DNA of 64,000 nt from Bursaphelenchus xylophilus (Eukaryota; Nematoda; Chromadorea; Rhabditida; Aphelenchoididae). Positions 43,987-55,274 of this stretch are shown here, piece after piece. Numbering within the stretch: position 1 is the first letter of the stretch; the number at the start of each line of letters is the position of its first letter. The stretch is taken from contig CAJFCV020000004.1 of NCBI GenBank assembly GCA_904066235.2, positions 12,276,001 to 12,340,000 of the forward strand, read 5' to 3'. The position numbers were made by a program, and so were the translations under genes. A model generated the notes under the pieces. The model did no database searches. It saw only the letters and a program-made list of their open reading frames with translations, and was not told where the DNA came from.

Positions 43987-46900
43987 AACTTCAAATAGTC
44001 ACAAAAAGTTTTTTCAGTTCTCTAACATACCAACCACCAATAAATTGAACAAATATCCGACCAAATACCTCTATTATGTTCCACTTTCATGTTCATCCAC
44101 ACCCGTCCCTATACTTTCTCTTATCAGGAGGAAGGACATAATAATTCCCCGTCGAAAAACCACCCTCCCCGAGATCAATTCGGAACGGAATATTTTTCTC
44201 ACGCGTCTCACCGAAACTTGTGCAAACATTCCATAAATGAAAATTTTCGATTTCCGTTGTCCCGGCATTCTCAACGGGATTTTCGGTATGGGAATTTCGG
44301 TGGGAGAGGGTTGTTTATCCAACTGATAAATAAGGTGTCGGATGGATCCGGTGAGTAGATTCGGGGATTTAAGAGCTCGTGCGACGAGAGGAAACGTACT
44401 AATGGTAGCCCAATTTTGTGGAAGGTATCGGAGGCTAGACTTTGAGGGAATAAAGTCATCTGGGTTAGGGTACTAGTTGGAGGATCAGGCCGTTTTTTGA
44501 CATCTCATAAGAACCGTTTTTCGATCGCTTTTTGTGGGGAAAACAATTGGCCATATAGGCCCGATAGGACAACAAAAATAGCAGCTTTTATTCGAAAAAT
44601 AAATGGGCCGTATGAAGCGAAAAATTAACGTCATCGCTTTCTTTCATAGCACACAAAAAATTTGCCAAAATTACGAGGACTTTGCTGACTTTTCTCAAAA
44701 TTTTTTCCCAGCCTTTTCAAATTCTACAGCCTCCAAAAATTGACAATTCGCCGGCTACAATCGCCCCTCCGCCACTCCCAATTTTAATTGTTGAAAAACT
44801 TACGCCACACGGGAGCACATGTCGAACCGGGCAATGCACGTTTTTTTGCGTGAAGAGGCGAAGGTAATGAATAAAAAGCGAGCGCTGCTTATTGTTGTTG
44901 ATCTCCATTGATGCGCTGGCTTTTATACCCATTCAAGGCGCGTCGTATTGTCCCATGTTTGGGCTTGACATAGCAAGGAGCCCACGTTCCTGCAAATATC
45001 AGTTGGCAAATATCTTAATTGCGAGTAAATACGTGACGATTATAGGTATCCGGGGCGGGTTATTTTCGCTCCCCGCTGAATTCGCGTCCCCTTAACCGGG
45101 TTGCGCACTCTGTTTGCGTCGCAATTCTTCAATCGGTAATTAACCAGTAATTTGTTTATTTAAGTTTTTTTGGACGGGTAGACAGAGATAGAATTTGGCC
45201 AGTTCAGGCTATATTTGGGATGGTAAATAATTGCAACGGTGTTTGGATAAGGTTTTGTAGCCTTAGGGTCGCGCTTGTTAAGGTCGCAGCATTTTCATCA
45301 AATTACTGTAGGTCAAAAATTACTGCCGGCATTACATGTGAAATCCGTTTAATTTTATGGACATTGATCTGTCTAGCCTGTTTGTGAATGCTCTAAAATT
45401 TTAGCTCGTGATTTCCAAGATTAGCCGAGAAATTGAGCGATCATTTAAGACAAGAGACTATGGGAAGTGAAGACAGTCAATCAGAAAAAAAATCTTTTCA
45501 ACCCAGTCTTTACAAATTTAGCCCAAAAAATCAACTTTATTTTATCTATGCTCTAACCACCTTGAAAGATCGCCAAGTCTCCGCCAAATTTGAACCTAGG
45601 TCGTAATAACCTAGGTCAAAAGCCCAGGTCATTTCTGCAACGCGTGTTCTACAAATCTCACCTACAGTGCCGCCATTTTTACCACCTGATCTTGTGGTAA
45701 GAAACGTACTATTTTGCATCTGGGAAGTATCAAAGAAATGTGGCAAAATACCTCCTCTCCAAGTGAAAAAAAACCCGATTTCAAAAGCGCGCCCGTTCTT
45801 TTTGTGAGGGTAAATGGTGCGACCATCAAAACGGAGCTTTTCACTTGGAGGGGGAGGTATTTTGCTACATTTTTTGATACTTCCCGGATGCAAAATGGTA
45901 CATTTTTTCCCACCTGATCAGGTCCGCCACTGTATGCCTAAAACCTGAAGCTCTCTTTTTACCAAGTTTCATCAGTATCTTGATACCAATTTTTCTGCAA
46001 AACCACTTTTGATTCCTTAGCTTTACACTCCTTTGACGTACTGTCCAATTATCCTCACAACCCTTTTATATCTTGACTTCTTTCTCCAACAACTAATCTC
46101 TCAATTTATAGCTTTTAAATATACTATAAAATTCACATGCGAAATTTGCTCTCCTAACGCTACAAACTCTGCTAAAAACTTCCTTTTTGACAATGAAAAT
46201 ATGCAGTGCAAAAAAAATGATAATCTCGCACTCACAAGCCGATTAATTAATCTTACGTGGGAACTACATTTTTTAGATAGTTTAATTTGAGCTGACTGTA
46301 GGGAATGCTCGTGCAATACAGTAGGTTGTTGTGTCTGTGACAGCAAATGTTAAGACTAGTGGTAAAACGTATTGTGTGCCGATTTTTTTAGCTTTTGAAG
46401 CCGGTTTTGCAAGGTTTAGGAATGGACATGCCTGTACAATTTTTATACACAGATTGTAATTTTTTTTACATTAAATATCTGAATATTTTAGCTAGGGGTT
46501 TTTACGGAGTCAACGACCTTTTGCAGCGAGAGAGTTGGCAAAAAAATAAAATGCTTTCCCAGACAGAATCTGCCACGCAAAAATGTTTTACAATCTGTGT
46601 CCTTAGGTGAGTTATGCAAGTCTTCCAAAAATTGATGGACAACTCCGTGTCGTCATCTCAAATCTTTTGCTTATAGCATTTTTTATTAGTCAACGTTTTG
46701 GCGACTTGTTAAATAAAATGCTTTTTCGTACAACTACGCTTTTGTAACTCTCCCAAATCTTGATTACAGCCTTGATATACGTATATTCGTCATCAATTTA
46801 TCCATGTACCTTCATGAAAGAGCCTTATGGAACATCTAGACTTTGTGTTTTATCCCATCATAAAGCTGCCATCTTATGTTTAACCACATCATGTGTTAAT

Positions 46901-47099
46901 TTATATAAGCACCAAATTTGCTGTTTAATCTTCCACTTGAATTCTTTTGTATTTGAATTTTCTCTCAGCCCCCGCAAATGGCAATCGAAAAAAGGCGAAC
47001 CCGGTCGCGAAGTTTTTGAAACGTTTATGAGCATATTATCATTGTTTGTTGTAGTTTGTTTGCAATATCAATTTTCCAGGCTATAGGCCGAGTGCAGAA
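43987..47099. other. 3.1 kb intergenic stretch, one MITE
   Basis: No credible coding frames with domain or splice support. Overlapping 60-90 codon frames around 44.0-44.4 and 46.7-47.1 kb are unrecognised. A family A MITE lies at 45.67 kb. Confidence 0.45.
45665..45932. mobile_element. Family A MITE, copy 7
   Basis: A diverged left terminus (CAGTGCCGCCATTTTTACCA) and a right end GATCAGGTCCGCCACTG, TA flanks. Inner arms carry the usual ATTTTGCATC...GGGAAGTATCAAA blocks. Confidence 0.75.
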
Positions 47100-48824
47100 A
47101 TGCCGGAGGCATATGAGTACGTCGGGTGTGCGTTCGCAGCAATCACATTTCCATTCTATTGCCTGCTGCTGGAGATGGTGCGGAGGTTCAGCAAGGAAAC
47201 GAGCAGGACAAATTCGTTTTACTTTATATTGCTGCTTCACGGGTATATTGATCTGGGTAAGTTCGGGGAATGGGGCAACGCTGTATAGCTACGTTTAGAC
47301 TCTATGAACAGAGGAATTGCTTCAATTTTTCTTGCGGCATTCACTTTTTGATGGGATTTGGCACAAGTTTTGGCTTTCTAAGGCGCATTCGGTATTTCTA
47401 TAATAGCCATCGCTTTGCGGAAAAAACGATTTTTAGTCCGACAAATGGGCTCTCAGCACTCCACATTTTGAACGCTATCTCGGAAAAAGCGATTATTATC
47501 CATATCTCAGCGGTTCCTGCAAATCGCGATCTAAAAATTCCAAGGATTAACAGTTGGATCATGTCCAGTAGATATCCAAAAACTTCAACAAAATCTGAGC
47601 GTCGCACTTGGAAAATTTCCCTTTCTAAAACTATCGAAACTCGACTTTCCGACACAATTGTCGCTATGCAAATATTTTACAAAACAAATTTCAGTCTCGC
47701 TTCTCAACAATATCATCTTTTACACACTTTCCCGCTGGGGAGTTTGTCCTCAATTTTACATGTGGGCCGGTGAGCCGTTCCTTCGAATCGGGTTTTTCCT
47801 CTCCTGGGCTTGCAATGTAATGCAAGCGCAGGCCACATTATTGCTCGGGATCAACCGATTTACGGCGATTGTATATTCTCAACGCCATAGCCAAGTGAGT
47901 TTGTCGTGTGTGGATAAAACATCAGAGCCTGATCTTATCATAACGATTCTTTGTTTTAGTGGTGGACAAGTTCTCGGAGAGCAATAGCAGCTTTTATAAT
48001 CTTGCCAGGAGTGGTTATGGGCGGGGTAATCATGTTCAGCGATATGTACTACGTGCCATATGATCATGGCGGAGTTATCCCGAAAATGGTCAAGTAAGAA
48101 GTTGACTCATAAATAAGATTGCCCGGATTGCTCATCTTTTTCAACCCACCTCAAACACACTGAATTTTCAGCAAAGCCCTAGCGCACATCGGCTTCGGAA
48201 TCGCCGGTCTTCTCCTCATCCTCTACTGCCTAGCTCTAATTTTCATGTACCTCTATATTTGGTATGTTGTTCGACAACATCGCTTCAGCGCTGTCTACAA
48301 AGTCACCGATGTCCCACAAACTGTCCAGGTCGTCAATAGAAATGCGATACAACGCAGACGAGAGAAGAAACTGCTAATAATGTCAGCGCTAATTTGTGCC
48401 ACACAAGTTGCGGCTTCAACGTTCTTGGTCTACAAATTTACCCATGGGAAAATCGACCAGGATTTGAGTCTGTACAACTTTTTTAGGTGAGTAATGGACC
48501 GTTTCGTCGAAAAACGAAATGTTGGCCCCCTACAAACCGTCTTACAGGTTTTTTACATGTATCTGCAATTCCATACGAAATTTCTCCCACAAAAATAACA
48601 ATGTCCTTTTAACTCCAACCACAATTCATTCCTTTCTTTCCAGTACCGTATACAGCGCCGTGAACCCGTACTTCGTCATAGCGTTCAGTGACGTGATACG
48701 GCAACGTCTCGTCGAAGCTTTCACCCGCAGCAATAAGGGCCTCAAAGTGGAGCCCCACCACAGCTCGTCGTTGGCCGTTATTGGAGGGAATCCGCGACGA
48801 ACCGTAACCTTTTCCAGGGGATAA
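47100..48824 (+). CDS. Nematode 7TM chemoreceptor (Srg superfamily, Srv-like), copy 1 (328 aa)
   Basis: Exons 47100-47256, 47695-47894, 47960-48093, 48172-48486 and 48644-48824 join in phase. Seven hydrophobic segments are visible: TM1 GCAFAAITFPFYCLLL, TM2 around FYFILLLHGYIDL, TM3 ending LLLGINRFTAIVYSQ (the DRY-like NRF-AI position), TM4 AAFIILPGVVMGGVIMF, TM5 GLLLILYCLALIFMYLYI, TM6 LLIMSALICATQVAASTF and TM7 with YSAVNPYFVI (the NPxxY-like site). The NRF-AIVYSQ and NPY motifs and the intron pattern suggest the Srg/Srv group of nematode chemosensory receptors; the exact subfamily is uncertain. The first intron holds a repeat family B fragment. An AATAAA follows at 48942. Likely expressed in sensory neurons (inference from family). 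Confidence 0.82.
47370..47630. repeat. Repeat family B fragment in receptor 1 intron
   Basis: Contains CGGTTCCTGCAAATCGCGAT and TCTGAGCGTCGCACTTGG, typical of family B arms. It lies wholly in the first intron (47257-47694). Confidence 0.5.
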
Positions 48825-48941
48825 TTATGAATTAGACCCGCAGACTACAAGAGGAACTCATACGCAATAACGGAAAGGTCTCAATTAATTCGTTTTACTC
48901 TCGAACGTTTTATAAATATACTTACGGAAAAGGGTTGATTT

Positions 48942-48947
48942 AATAAA
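48942..48947 (+). terminator. Poly(A) signal of receptor 1
   Basis: AATAAA 118 bases after the stop codon; the best candidate in the 3' flank. Confidence 0.5.
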
Positions 48948-49114
48948 TTTTTTATTTATTGACAACTTATTCGTTGAGTAATACGTTTATTGTTTGTCAT
49001 GAGAAGAAGGCGGAATGATGGACGTTTGCATTGTGGGTTTTAGTGTGATATACTCTTACCTTATCATGTTCTTTTAAAATTTTCTTTTGTGCGTTTATTC
49101 CATTTTATGACCTA

Positions 49115-49369
49115 CAGTGACGGACCTGATCCAGTGCCAAAAAACGTACCGTTTTGCATCCGGGAAGTATCAAAAAGTATGGCAAAATGTCTCCCTCTCC
49201 AACTAAAAAAACTCCATTTCTGAAGGTCGCGCTACTTCCCTCACAAAGAGAGCAGGCGCGCTTCTAAAATCGGAGTTTTTTCACTTGGAGAAGGAGACAT
49301 TTTGCTACACTTTTTTGATACCCGATGCAAAATGGTACGTTTTTTGGCACTGAATCAGGTCCGTCACTG
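49115..49369. mobile_element. Family A MITE, copy 8
   Basis: Full-length 255-bp copy, CAGTGACGGACCTGATCCAG to GAATCAGGTCCGTCACTG, TA on both sides. Lies between the two receptor genes. Confidence 0.87.
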
Positions 49370-49600
49370 TATGCATACATCCAGTAGAACTTGTATGATC
49401 CCTAAACGCTATGATGAACTTCCACTCAACCCCGTTAACGCGTAGCTTGCCAGGAACCGATTTAGCATACCCTTTAAATGACCGAACTCTAATCTAATGT
49501 AGTTCATATTACGGTCATCATATTTCAGGTATACTACGTATAGACTCTGTACATATTGTCGTCTACCGAGTCTGATATCATAAGGTCGAATTGTTGTCAA

Positions 49601-51520
49601 TTAAAACGCGTTTTGCCACACTTTGGAGTTTAGCCTAACAGAGGGCGGACATTGTTAAAATCGGTATCTCAGAATTTAACCAAAATCGGTCAACTTGATC
49701 ATCATGGCAGGTAAAACATTCGCTTTCTTTCTTTTTGCCCAAAATTACCGTATGACGGCATACTGTAACATTTTTTTTTAAAAAAGATATGGCCTAATCA
49801 AGAAAACGAAGCTCTATTTTAGCACAAATCGAGTTCAGGTGTATGTTTTCGACCACGCAGAATATTTTTGTAATTATGGCCAAAAGCTCAAAATTACATC
49901 TAAGCAATGTTTCGCCTGCGGTAACATACCATTTCGGGCATAAAATTGGCTACTGTAACCAGATGCACTTTTAAATACGGCAAAAAGCAACTTCAACCTT
50001 CATCCAATAACCCATAAAAATTTCAAAAAAATCAAATATACAACTTTTGAGAAAATGGGCATTCAATATCTCATGTACAAGGTCATCTGGGCCCGAAAAA
50101 ATCTGGCATTCTTGGGATTCCAACGGGATGCACTTTTTCAAAGTTTCTAATACATTCTGAGGCTGATTAAAGATGATATGGCAAGTTTCAGGAGAAAAAA
50201 ATATACAACTTTCGAGAAATTGACCAAAATACCTTATTTTAGGTCATCAGAACGCCGAAAAAGTCTGGCATTCTTGGGATTCCAACGGGATGCACTTTTT
50301 CAGAGTTTCTAATACATTCTGAGGCTGAATAAAGATGATATGGCAATTTTCAGGAGAAAAAATATACAACTTTCGAGAAATTGACCAAAATACCTTATTT
50401 TAGGTCATCAGAACGCCGAAAAAGTCTGGCATTCTTGGGATTCCAACGGGATGCACTTTTTCAGAGTTTCTAATACATTCTGAGGCTGATTAAAGATTAG
50501 AGGCTATCAAAAAGTGCTACAACCTCAAATCCCAAGAATGCCAGTTTTTTCGGGGTTCTGATGACCTAAAATAAGGTCTTTTGGTCATTTTCTCGAAAGT
50601 TGTGCATTTTTTTCTCCTGAAACTTGCCATCTCATCTTTAATCAGCCTCAGAATGCATTAGAAACTTTGAAAAAGTGCATCCCGTTGGAATCCCAAGAAT
50701 GCCAGACTTTTTCGGCGTTCTGATGACCTAAAATAAGGTATTTTGGTCAATTTCTCAAAAGTTGTATATTTTTTCTCCTGAAACTTGCCGTATCATCTTT
50801 ATTCAGCCTCAGAATGTATTAGAAACTCTGAAAAAGTGCATCCCGTTGAAAACCTAAGAATGCCAGACTTTTTCGGCGTTCTGATGACCTAAAATAAGGT
50901 ATTTTGGTCAATTTCTCGAAAGTTGTATATTTTTTTCTCCTGAAACTTGCCATATCATCTTTAATCAGCCTCAGAATGTATTAGAAACTTTGAAAAAGTG
51001 CATCCCGTTGGAATCCCAAGAATGCCAGATTTTTTCGGGCCCAGATGACCTTGTACATGAGATATTGAATGCCCATTTTCTCAAAAGTTGTATATTTGAT
51101 TTTTTTGAAATTTTTATGGGTTATTGGATGAAGGTTGAAGTTTCTTTTTACCGTATTTAAAAATGCATCTGGCTACAGTAGCCAATTTTATGCCCGAAAT
51201 GGTACGTTACCGCAGGCGAAACATTGCTTAGATGTAATTCTGATCTTTTGGTCATAATTACAAAAATGTTCTACATGGTCGAGAACATAAAGTGGTGGTT
51301 CGGTCTCACTAAAATACCGCACCATATCTGCAGAAAAGGCAACTCTTTTCTCAGAAAGAAAGTTACAGTAATCCACCATATAACGACTATGGGCAAAAAA
51401 AAAATCAAGCGATTGCTCCATACCGATTGGTGATTCGGTAAACCAATTTTGGTTGAATTCTGAGACATCGACTCAACAATGTCCGGGCCAATCTACGGTT
51501 TGTAGTAAAACGCGTTTTAA
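49601..51520. mobile_element. 1.9 kb foldback element with internally repeated arms
   Basis: The two halves are imperfect inverted repeats centred near 50.52 kb. Both ends carry the self-palindromic word AAAACGCGTTTT within a TTAA context (49601-49614 and about 51507-51520). Within each arm a unit of about 161 bp (marker CTGGCATTCTTGGGATTCCA on the left) is repeated three times, so the element shows tandem duplication inside an inverted duplication. Outer arm segments are more diverged than inner ones. There is no coding capacity. Confidence 0.8.
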
Positions 51521-52402
51521 GCAATTCCAAAACATAATTATTTATGATCACCTGTTCGTGCTGCATGATTTAGAAAATTGGTTTTGTAACCCTTGTAGAC
51601 AAATAGGAAAAAAGAAGCCAATTTAATTTCTACACTTCGTACAATGTTTTTCTGTTTCGTTTTGGAGTAAGGATGGTAGCAAGGTGAAACGACCAACTAT
51701 TCCTTAAAGTTTCGGACACCTTATCAAGGTATCTAGCACCTTTATTTTGAATGTTTGGCCCGCGTTTTATAAGAAATATTAACTCATAAAAGTTGCTTAG
51801 GAAACTACGAGAGATGGTCATTGAAACATGTGTTTCTTTAGAATGTACCGTATATTTTTGGTCAGAGCACTGTCTAAATATCTATAAAAAAGTATCAGAA
51901 AAATGTGTGCTTTACCAGGGGCGTTGACCTCTCTCCAGGCCGGCTGAACGAAAAAATGGCAAGGGGGGACCAAGGCAACTTTCGCGGCGCGAACTTTTAC
52001 ACAGTGACCCCCACCCAGCCCACCTCCCCAAAATTTGTGGTCAGTTACGCCCCTGTTCTTTGCTTGCACAACTTTCCATCCTACCTTAAATATCTCTACA
52101 CTTATATTGTATTCCATAGGCACGTGCCTCTTTAAACGTTAAAATTGCAAATTTCAAAGTTTCCAAGCTACAAATATTACGAACCCTTCGAAAACTTAAC
52201 TCTGTTTCTTCCACTGTTGCGGTATATTGTAACATATCCCATTTTTTCGTTGGACACCAAATTAATCACCTATTAATTGTAGCTATTGTGCAGCCACAAG
52301 TGCTTATTCGTTGGTCTCAAAGGACTTTGAGGTTCAATGCATCTTCAATGAGGAAGATGCATTCAAGTTACTACTGCTAACTTATAACAAGTTCATTTGG
52401 TT
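51521..52402. other. Intergenic, 5' flank of receptor 2
   Basis: AT-rich. Overlapping frames on both strands at 51818-52135 have no domain resemblance. No gene supported. Confidence 0.4.
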
Positions 52403-54497
52403 ATGGTACAGGTATATGAATACGCTGGCTTCCTATTTGCAGTGGCAACATTGCCGTTTTACGGTTTAGTACTGAGATTCCTATGGAAATCCGGGAAAGA
52501 TGTGAGGCAGGCTAATGCATTCTACTTTATCTTGTTGATACATGGGTATATCGATATCAGTAAGTCTATTTTTATTTATAAATTTGATTCAACCGTCTGT
52601 AAATCTCAAAAAATTCTTGGTTTTTTCACATTTTTCACATAGCCCAAGCAATTGCAAGTGATAGATCACCTGTGCTTTCCAATTTCGCATTCCTACATGC
52701 CAATTAATAACTTTGAATGTTTATCATACATTTTCAGTATCATTGCTGAATAACATATTCTTCTACACACTTCCGCGTTGGGGTCTTTGGTCCGAGTTCT
52801 ATATTTGGGCCGGCGGACCGTTTCTTCATCTCGGTTTTGTGGTTTCGTGGGCGTGCAATGTAATGCAAGCGCAGGCCACGTTATTGTTGGGGATCAATCG
52901 TTTCAGCGCTATTGTTTATTCGCAACACCACAGTCGGGTAAGGTTACACTAATTCTAAGTTTACGTAACATTCTGTATAATTATCGCATATTAGACTCTA
53001 GTATGAATCATAATGGTGTTTTCAGTGGTGGCGCGCATCATATCCCTATATAGCGGGTTTCATTATTTCGCCCGGAGTGGCCATGGGAATTATTGTCATG
53101 CACAGTGACGTCTACTATAAGAAACTTGGATATTCGCTGATTCCGAAAATGTCAAGGTGAGACTTTTTTCTTACTCACGACATCCTGAGACGGCTGTCCG
53201 CTAAAATTTTTTACACAACAAAAAACGTACCATTTTGCATCCCGGAAGTATCAACAAATGTAGCAAAATCCCTCCCTCTCCAAGTGAAAAAACTCCGTTT
53301 TGAAGGGCGCGCCCTTTCCCTCACAAAAGGAGCTTTGAAATCGTGGTTTTTTTCACTTGGAGGGGGAGTTATTGTGCTACATTTTTTGATACTTCCCGGA
53401 TGCAGAATGACACGTTTTTTGCCACTGGATTGCCGCTGTAATAACTCTTTGTCCTAACAGTTTTTTATGAAAAATTATCGGGACATCAGCTTCAGAAAAT
53501 CACAAATAGAAAAGTTACATCCCGCTATAACAAAATTTTATCCTCATTTACAGTGACGATGTATCTCACTACGGGTTTGGTGTCACCGGTGCTTGTCTTA
53601 TGCTCTATTGTGTAATTCTCGTTATAATGTACCTCTACATCTGGCAACAAGTCCGAAGACATCGACACAACACTGTCAAAAGGTTGACATTCATGCAGCG
53701 GACCACTTATTTTATCAAGAGCAGCATTGTTCAGAAACGAAGGGAGAAGAAACTGGTGATGCTTTCGGCTCTAATTTGTTGCACCCAAGTCTGCGCTACA
53801 GTATTTTTGGTGCTGAAATTTGTGCTGCGAACGTTTGATGCCGATCTGAGCATCTACAATTTCGTCAGGTGAGATTTTACGCAACTTGAAAAAATAATTT
53901 CGTGGAAAACTTCGATATAGTGGGGGACCTGATCCAGTGGCAAAAACGTACCATTTTGCATACGGGAAGTACCAAAAATGTGGCAAAATGCTTCCCTCCC
54001 CAAGTGAAAAAACTTCGTTTTGAAGGGCGCGCTTTTGAAGTCAGAGTTTTTTCACTTGGAGAGGGAAGCATTTTGCGACATTTTTGATGCCTCCCGGATG
54101 CAAAATGGTACGTTTTTTGCCACTGGATCAGGTCCGTCACTGTGCCTACATGTAGAAAAAAGCAAATTATTGCTAGAATCTGTTAATATGGATATCTAGT
54201 TTGATGTAAAATAGCAAATAACGATCCTCAAGTTGCTAATAAAGGACTCATTCTTAAAAAAATGGATTAAAATTCCTCGGAAAATCATAATTTTGACCTT
54301 ATTTTAGCACCATCTACAGCGCAGTGAACCCATATTTTGTCATGATGTTCAGCGATGTGATTCGCAGCCAATTCTTGCTCGGGTGCTTAAAATGCCGGCC
54401 GCACAAACAGTTGGCAAGCTCAACAATCCTACAAACGAGGAGTAACAAGCAAGTCTGCACCGTGCACGTGGTGCAACAACATAATTCCTCAATTTAA
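52403..54497 (+). CDS. Nematode 7TM chemoreceptor (Srg superfamily, Srv-like), copy 2 (330 aa)
   Basis: Exons 52403-52559, 52738-52937, 53026-53156, 53554-53868 and 54308-54497. Exons 1, 2 and 4 have exactly the same lengths as in the neighbouring receptor (157, 200 and 315 nt) and all splice phases agree, so the two genes are a tandem duplicate. The core SWACNVMQAQATLLLGINRF is identical in both; differences concentrate at the termini and in the loop after TM5. Seven hydrophobic segments and the NPYFVM site in TM7 are present. Introns 3 and 4 each contain a family A MITE that the sister gene lacks, so both insertions came after the duplication. The C terminus is Gln/Asn-rich (VVQQHNSSI). AATAAA at 54512. 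Confidence 0.83.
53213..53438. mobile_element. Family A MITE, copy 9 (receptor 2 intron 3), 5'-degraded
   Basis: Recognisable from AAAAAACGTACCATTTTGCA to GCCACTGGATTGCCGCTG; the outermost left 30 bases of the family consensus are missing or unrecognisable. Located in the intron 53157-53553. Confidence 0.75.
53918..54142. mobile_element. Family A MITE, copy 10 (receptor 2 intron 4)
   Basis: Runs from TAGTGGGGGACCTGATCCAG to GATCAGGTCCGTCACTG; about 30 bp shorter than the full length because of a central deletion between the arms. Confidence 0.8.
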
Positions 54498-54511
54498 GTC
54501 ATGAATTTGCT

Positions 54512-54517
54512 AATAAA
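54512..54517 (+). terminator. Poly(A) signal of receptor 2
   Basis: AATAAA 15 bases after the stop. The next gene ends on the opposite strand 153 bp downstream of the receptor stop, so the genes converge closely. Confidence 0.6.
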
Positions 54518-54650
54518 AGTCAAAAACCTCTGGGAAAATGGGTAGAAATTTACTGAGTTTACCATAATTAACAAGAATAAATAATAACTAAACAAATAAA
54601 ACATAATTACCTGAATCTATTTAGAGCTTTCTTGAACATGGTGAATATAA

Positions 54651-55274
54651 TCAGAATCGGTCTTGAGAGTTGGAGCCACTCTCTTCTTTCACTTCTTTCT
54701 TGACAACATTCACGGGTTCTGATGTTTCTTTATCCTCCTTTGGCTTGCGATGCTTTTGACGATATCTAAATCCATAAAAATAAAGAAAGACGACATACTT
54801 TAAACTCTTCCTTTGATTTTTAGTCAACTCGTTCCAATTTCTTTCTCTGAGAGGACGAGGATCTGCCTGACGAGTCCCTTTATCAATAGCATGTGATTTC
54901 ACACCCTGACCGGATTTAGATGAGGTTGCGCTTGACTGGCCATGCCCGAATTTAACGTTGTTAAATCTGATGTGGACGTCACCATGGATATATATTTTAA
55001 ATTGTCCGTGATTAATGAACCTAATCGCAGCTCCACCTTCGTTAACAGCCTCTTTCGGTCTTCGTTTCTTTTCACGGTATCTAAACCAAGAATAATAAGC
55101 AAATAAAAATCACTTACTTTCGGCGCCTTATTTGATTTCTGGTAAGGCCCGCATATTTGTCAGAATGGTGGCTGCTATGAGGGCGATTCCGATCGCCATC
55201 GTTTGCTTTGTGAGAGGATTGGGGCTAAAGACGAGACAATCAATGGAAAACATGTTATTTTAGCCTACCTTCAT
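54651..55274 (-). CDS. Basic protein with a duplicated LT-NQ...KYR...RPKE motif (169 aa)
   Basis: Minus-strand exons 55274-55269 (ATGAAG), 55224-55118, 55080-54799 and 54765-54651 join in phase to 169 residues. The family is not recognised. Two related segments, LTRNQIRRRKYREKKRRPKE and LTKNQRKSLKYRQKHRKPKE, are each cut by an intron in the same phase immediately before the Tyr of KYR, so the gene contains an exon-level duplication. Between them is a less basic middle that includes a Val/Ile/Phe-rich part (HGQFKIYIHGDVHIRFNNV). Overall Lys/Arg-rich with an acidic-basic tail; nuclear localisation or nucleic-acid binding is plausible but only inferred. The start is the ATG with a GTAGGC donor two codons later; a longer N terminus is possible. 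Confidence 0.68.
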
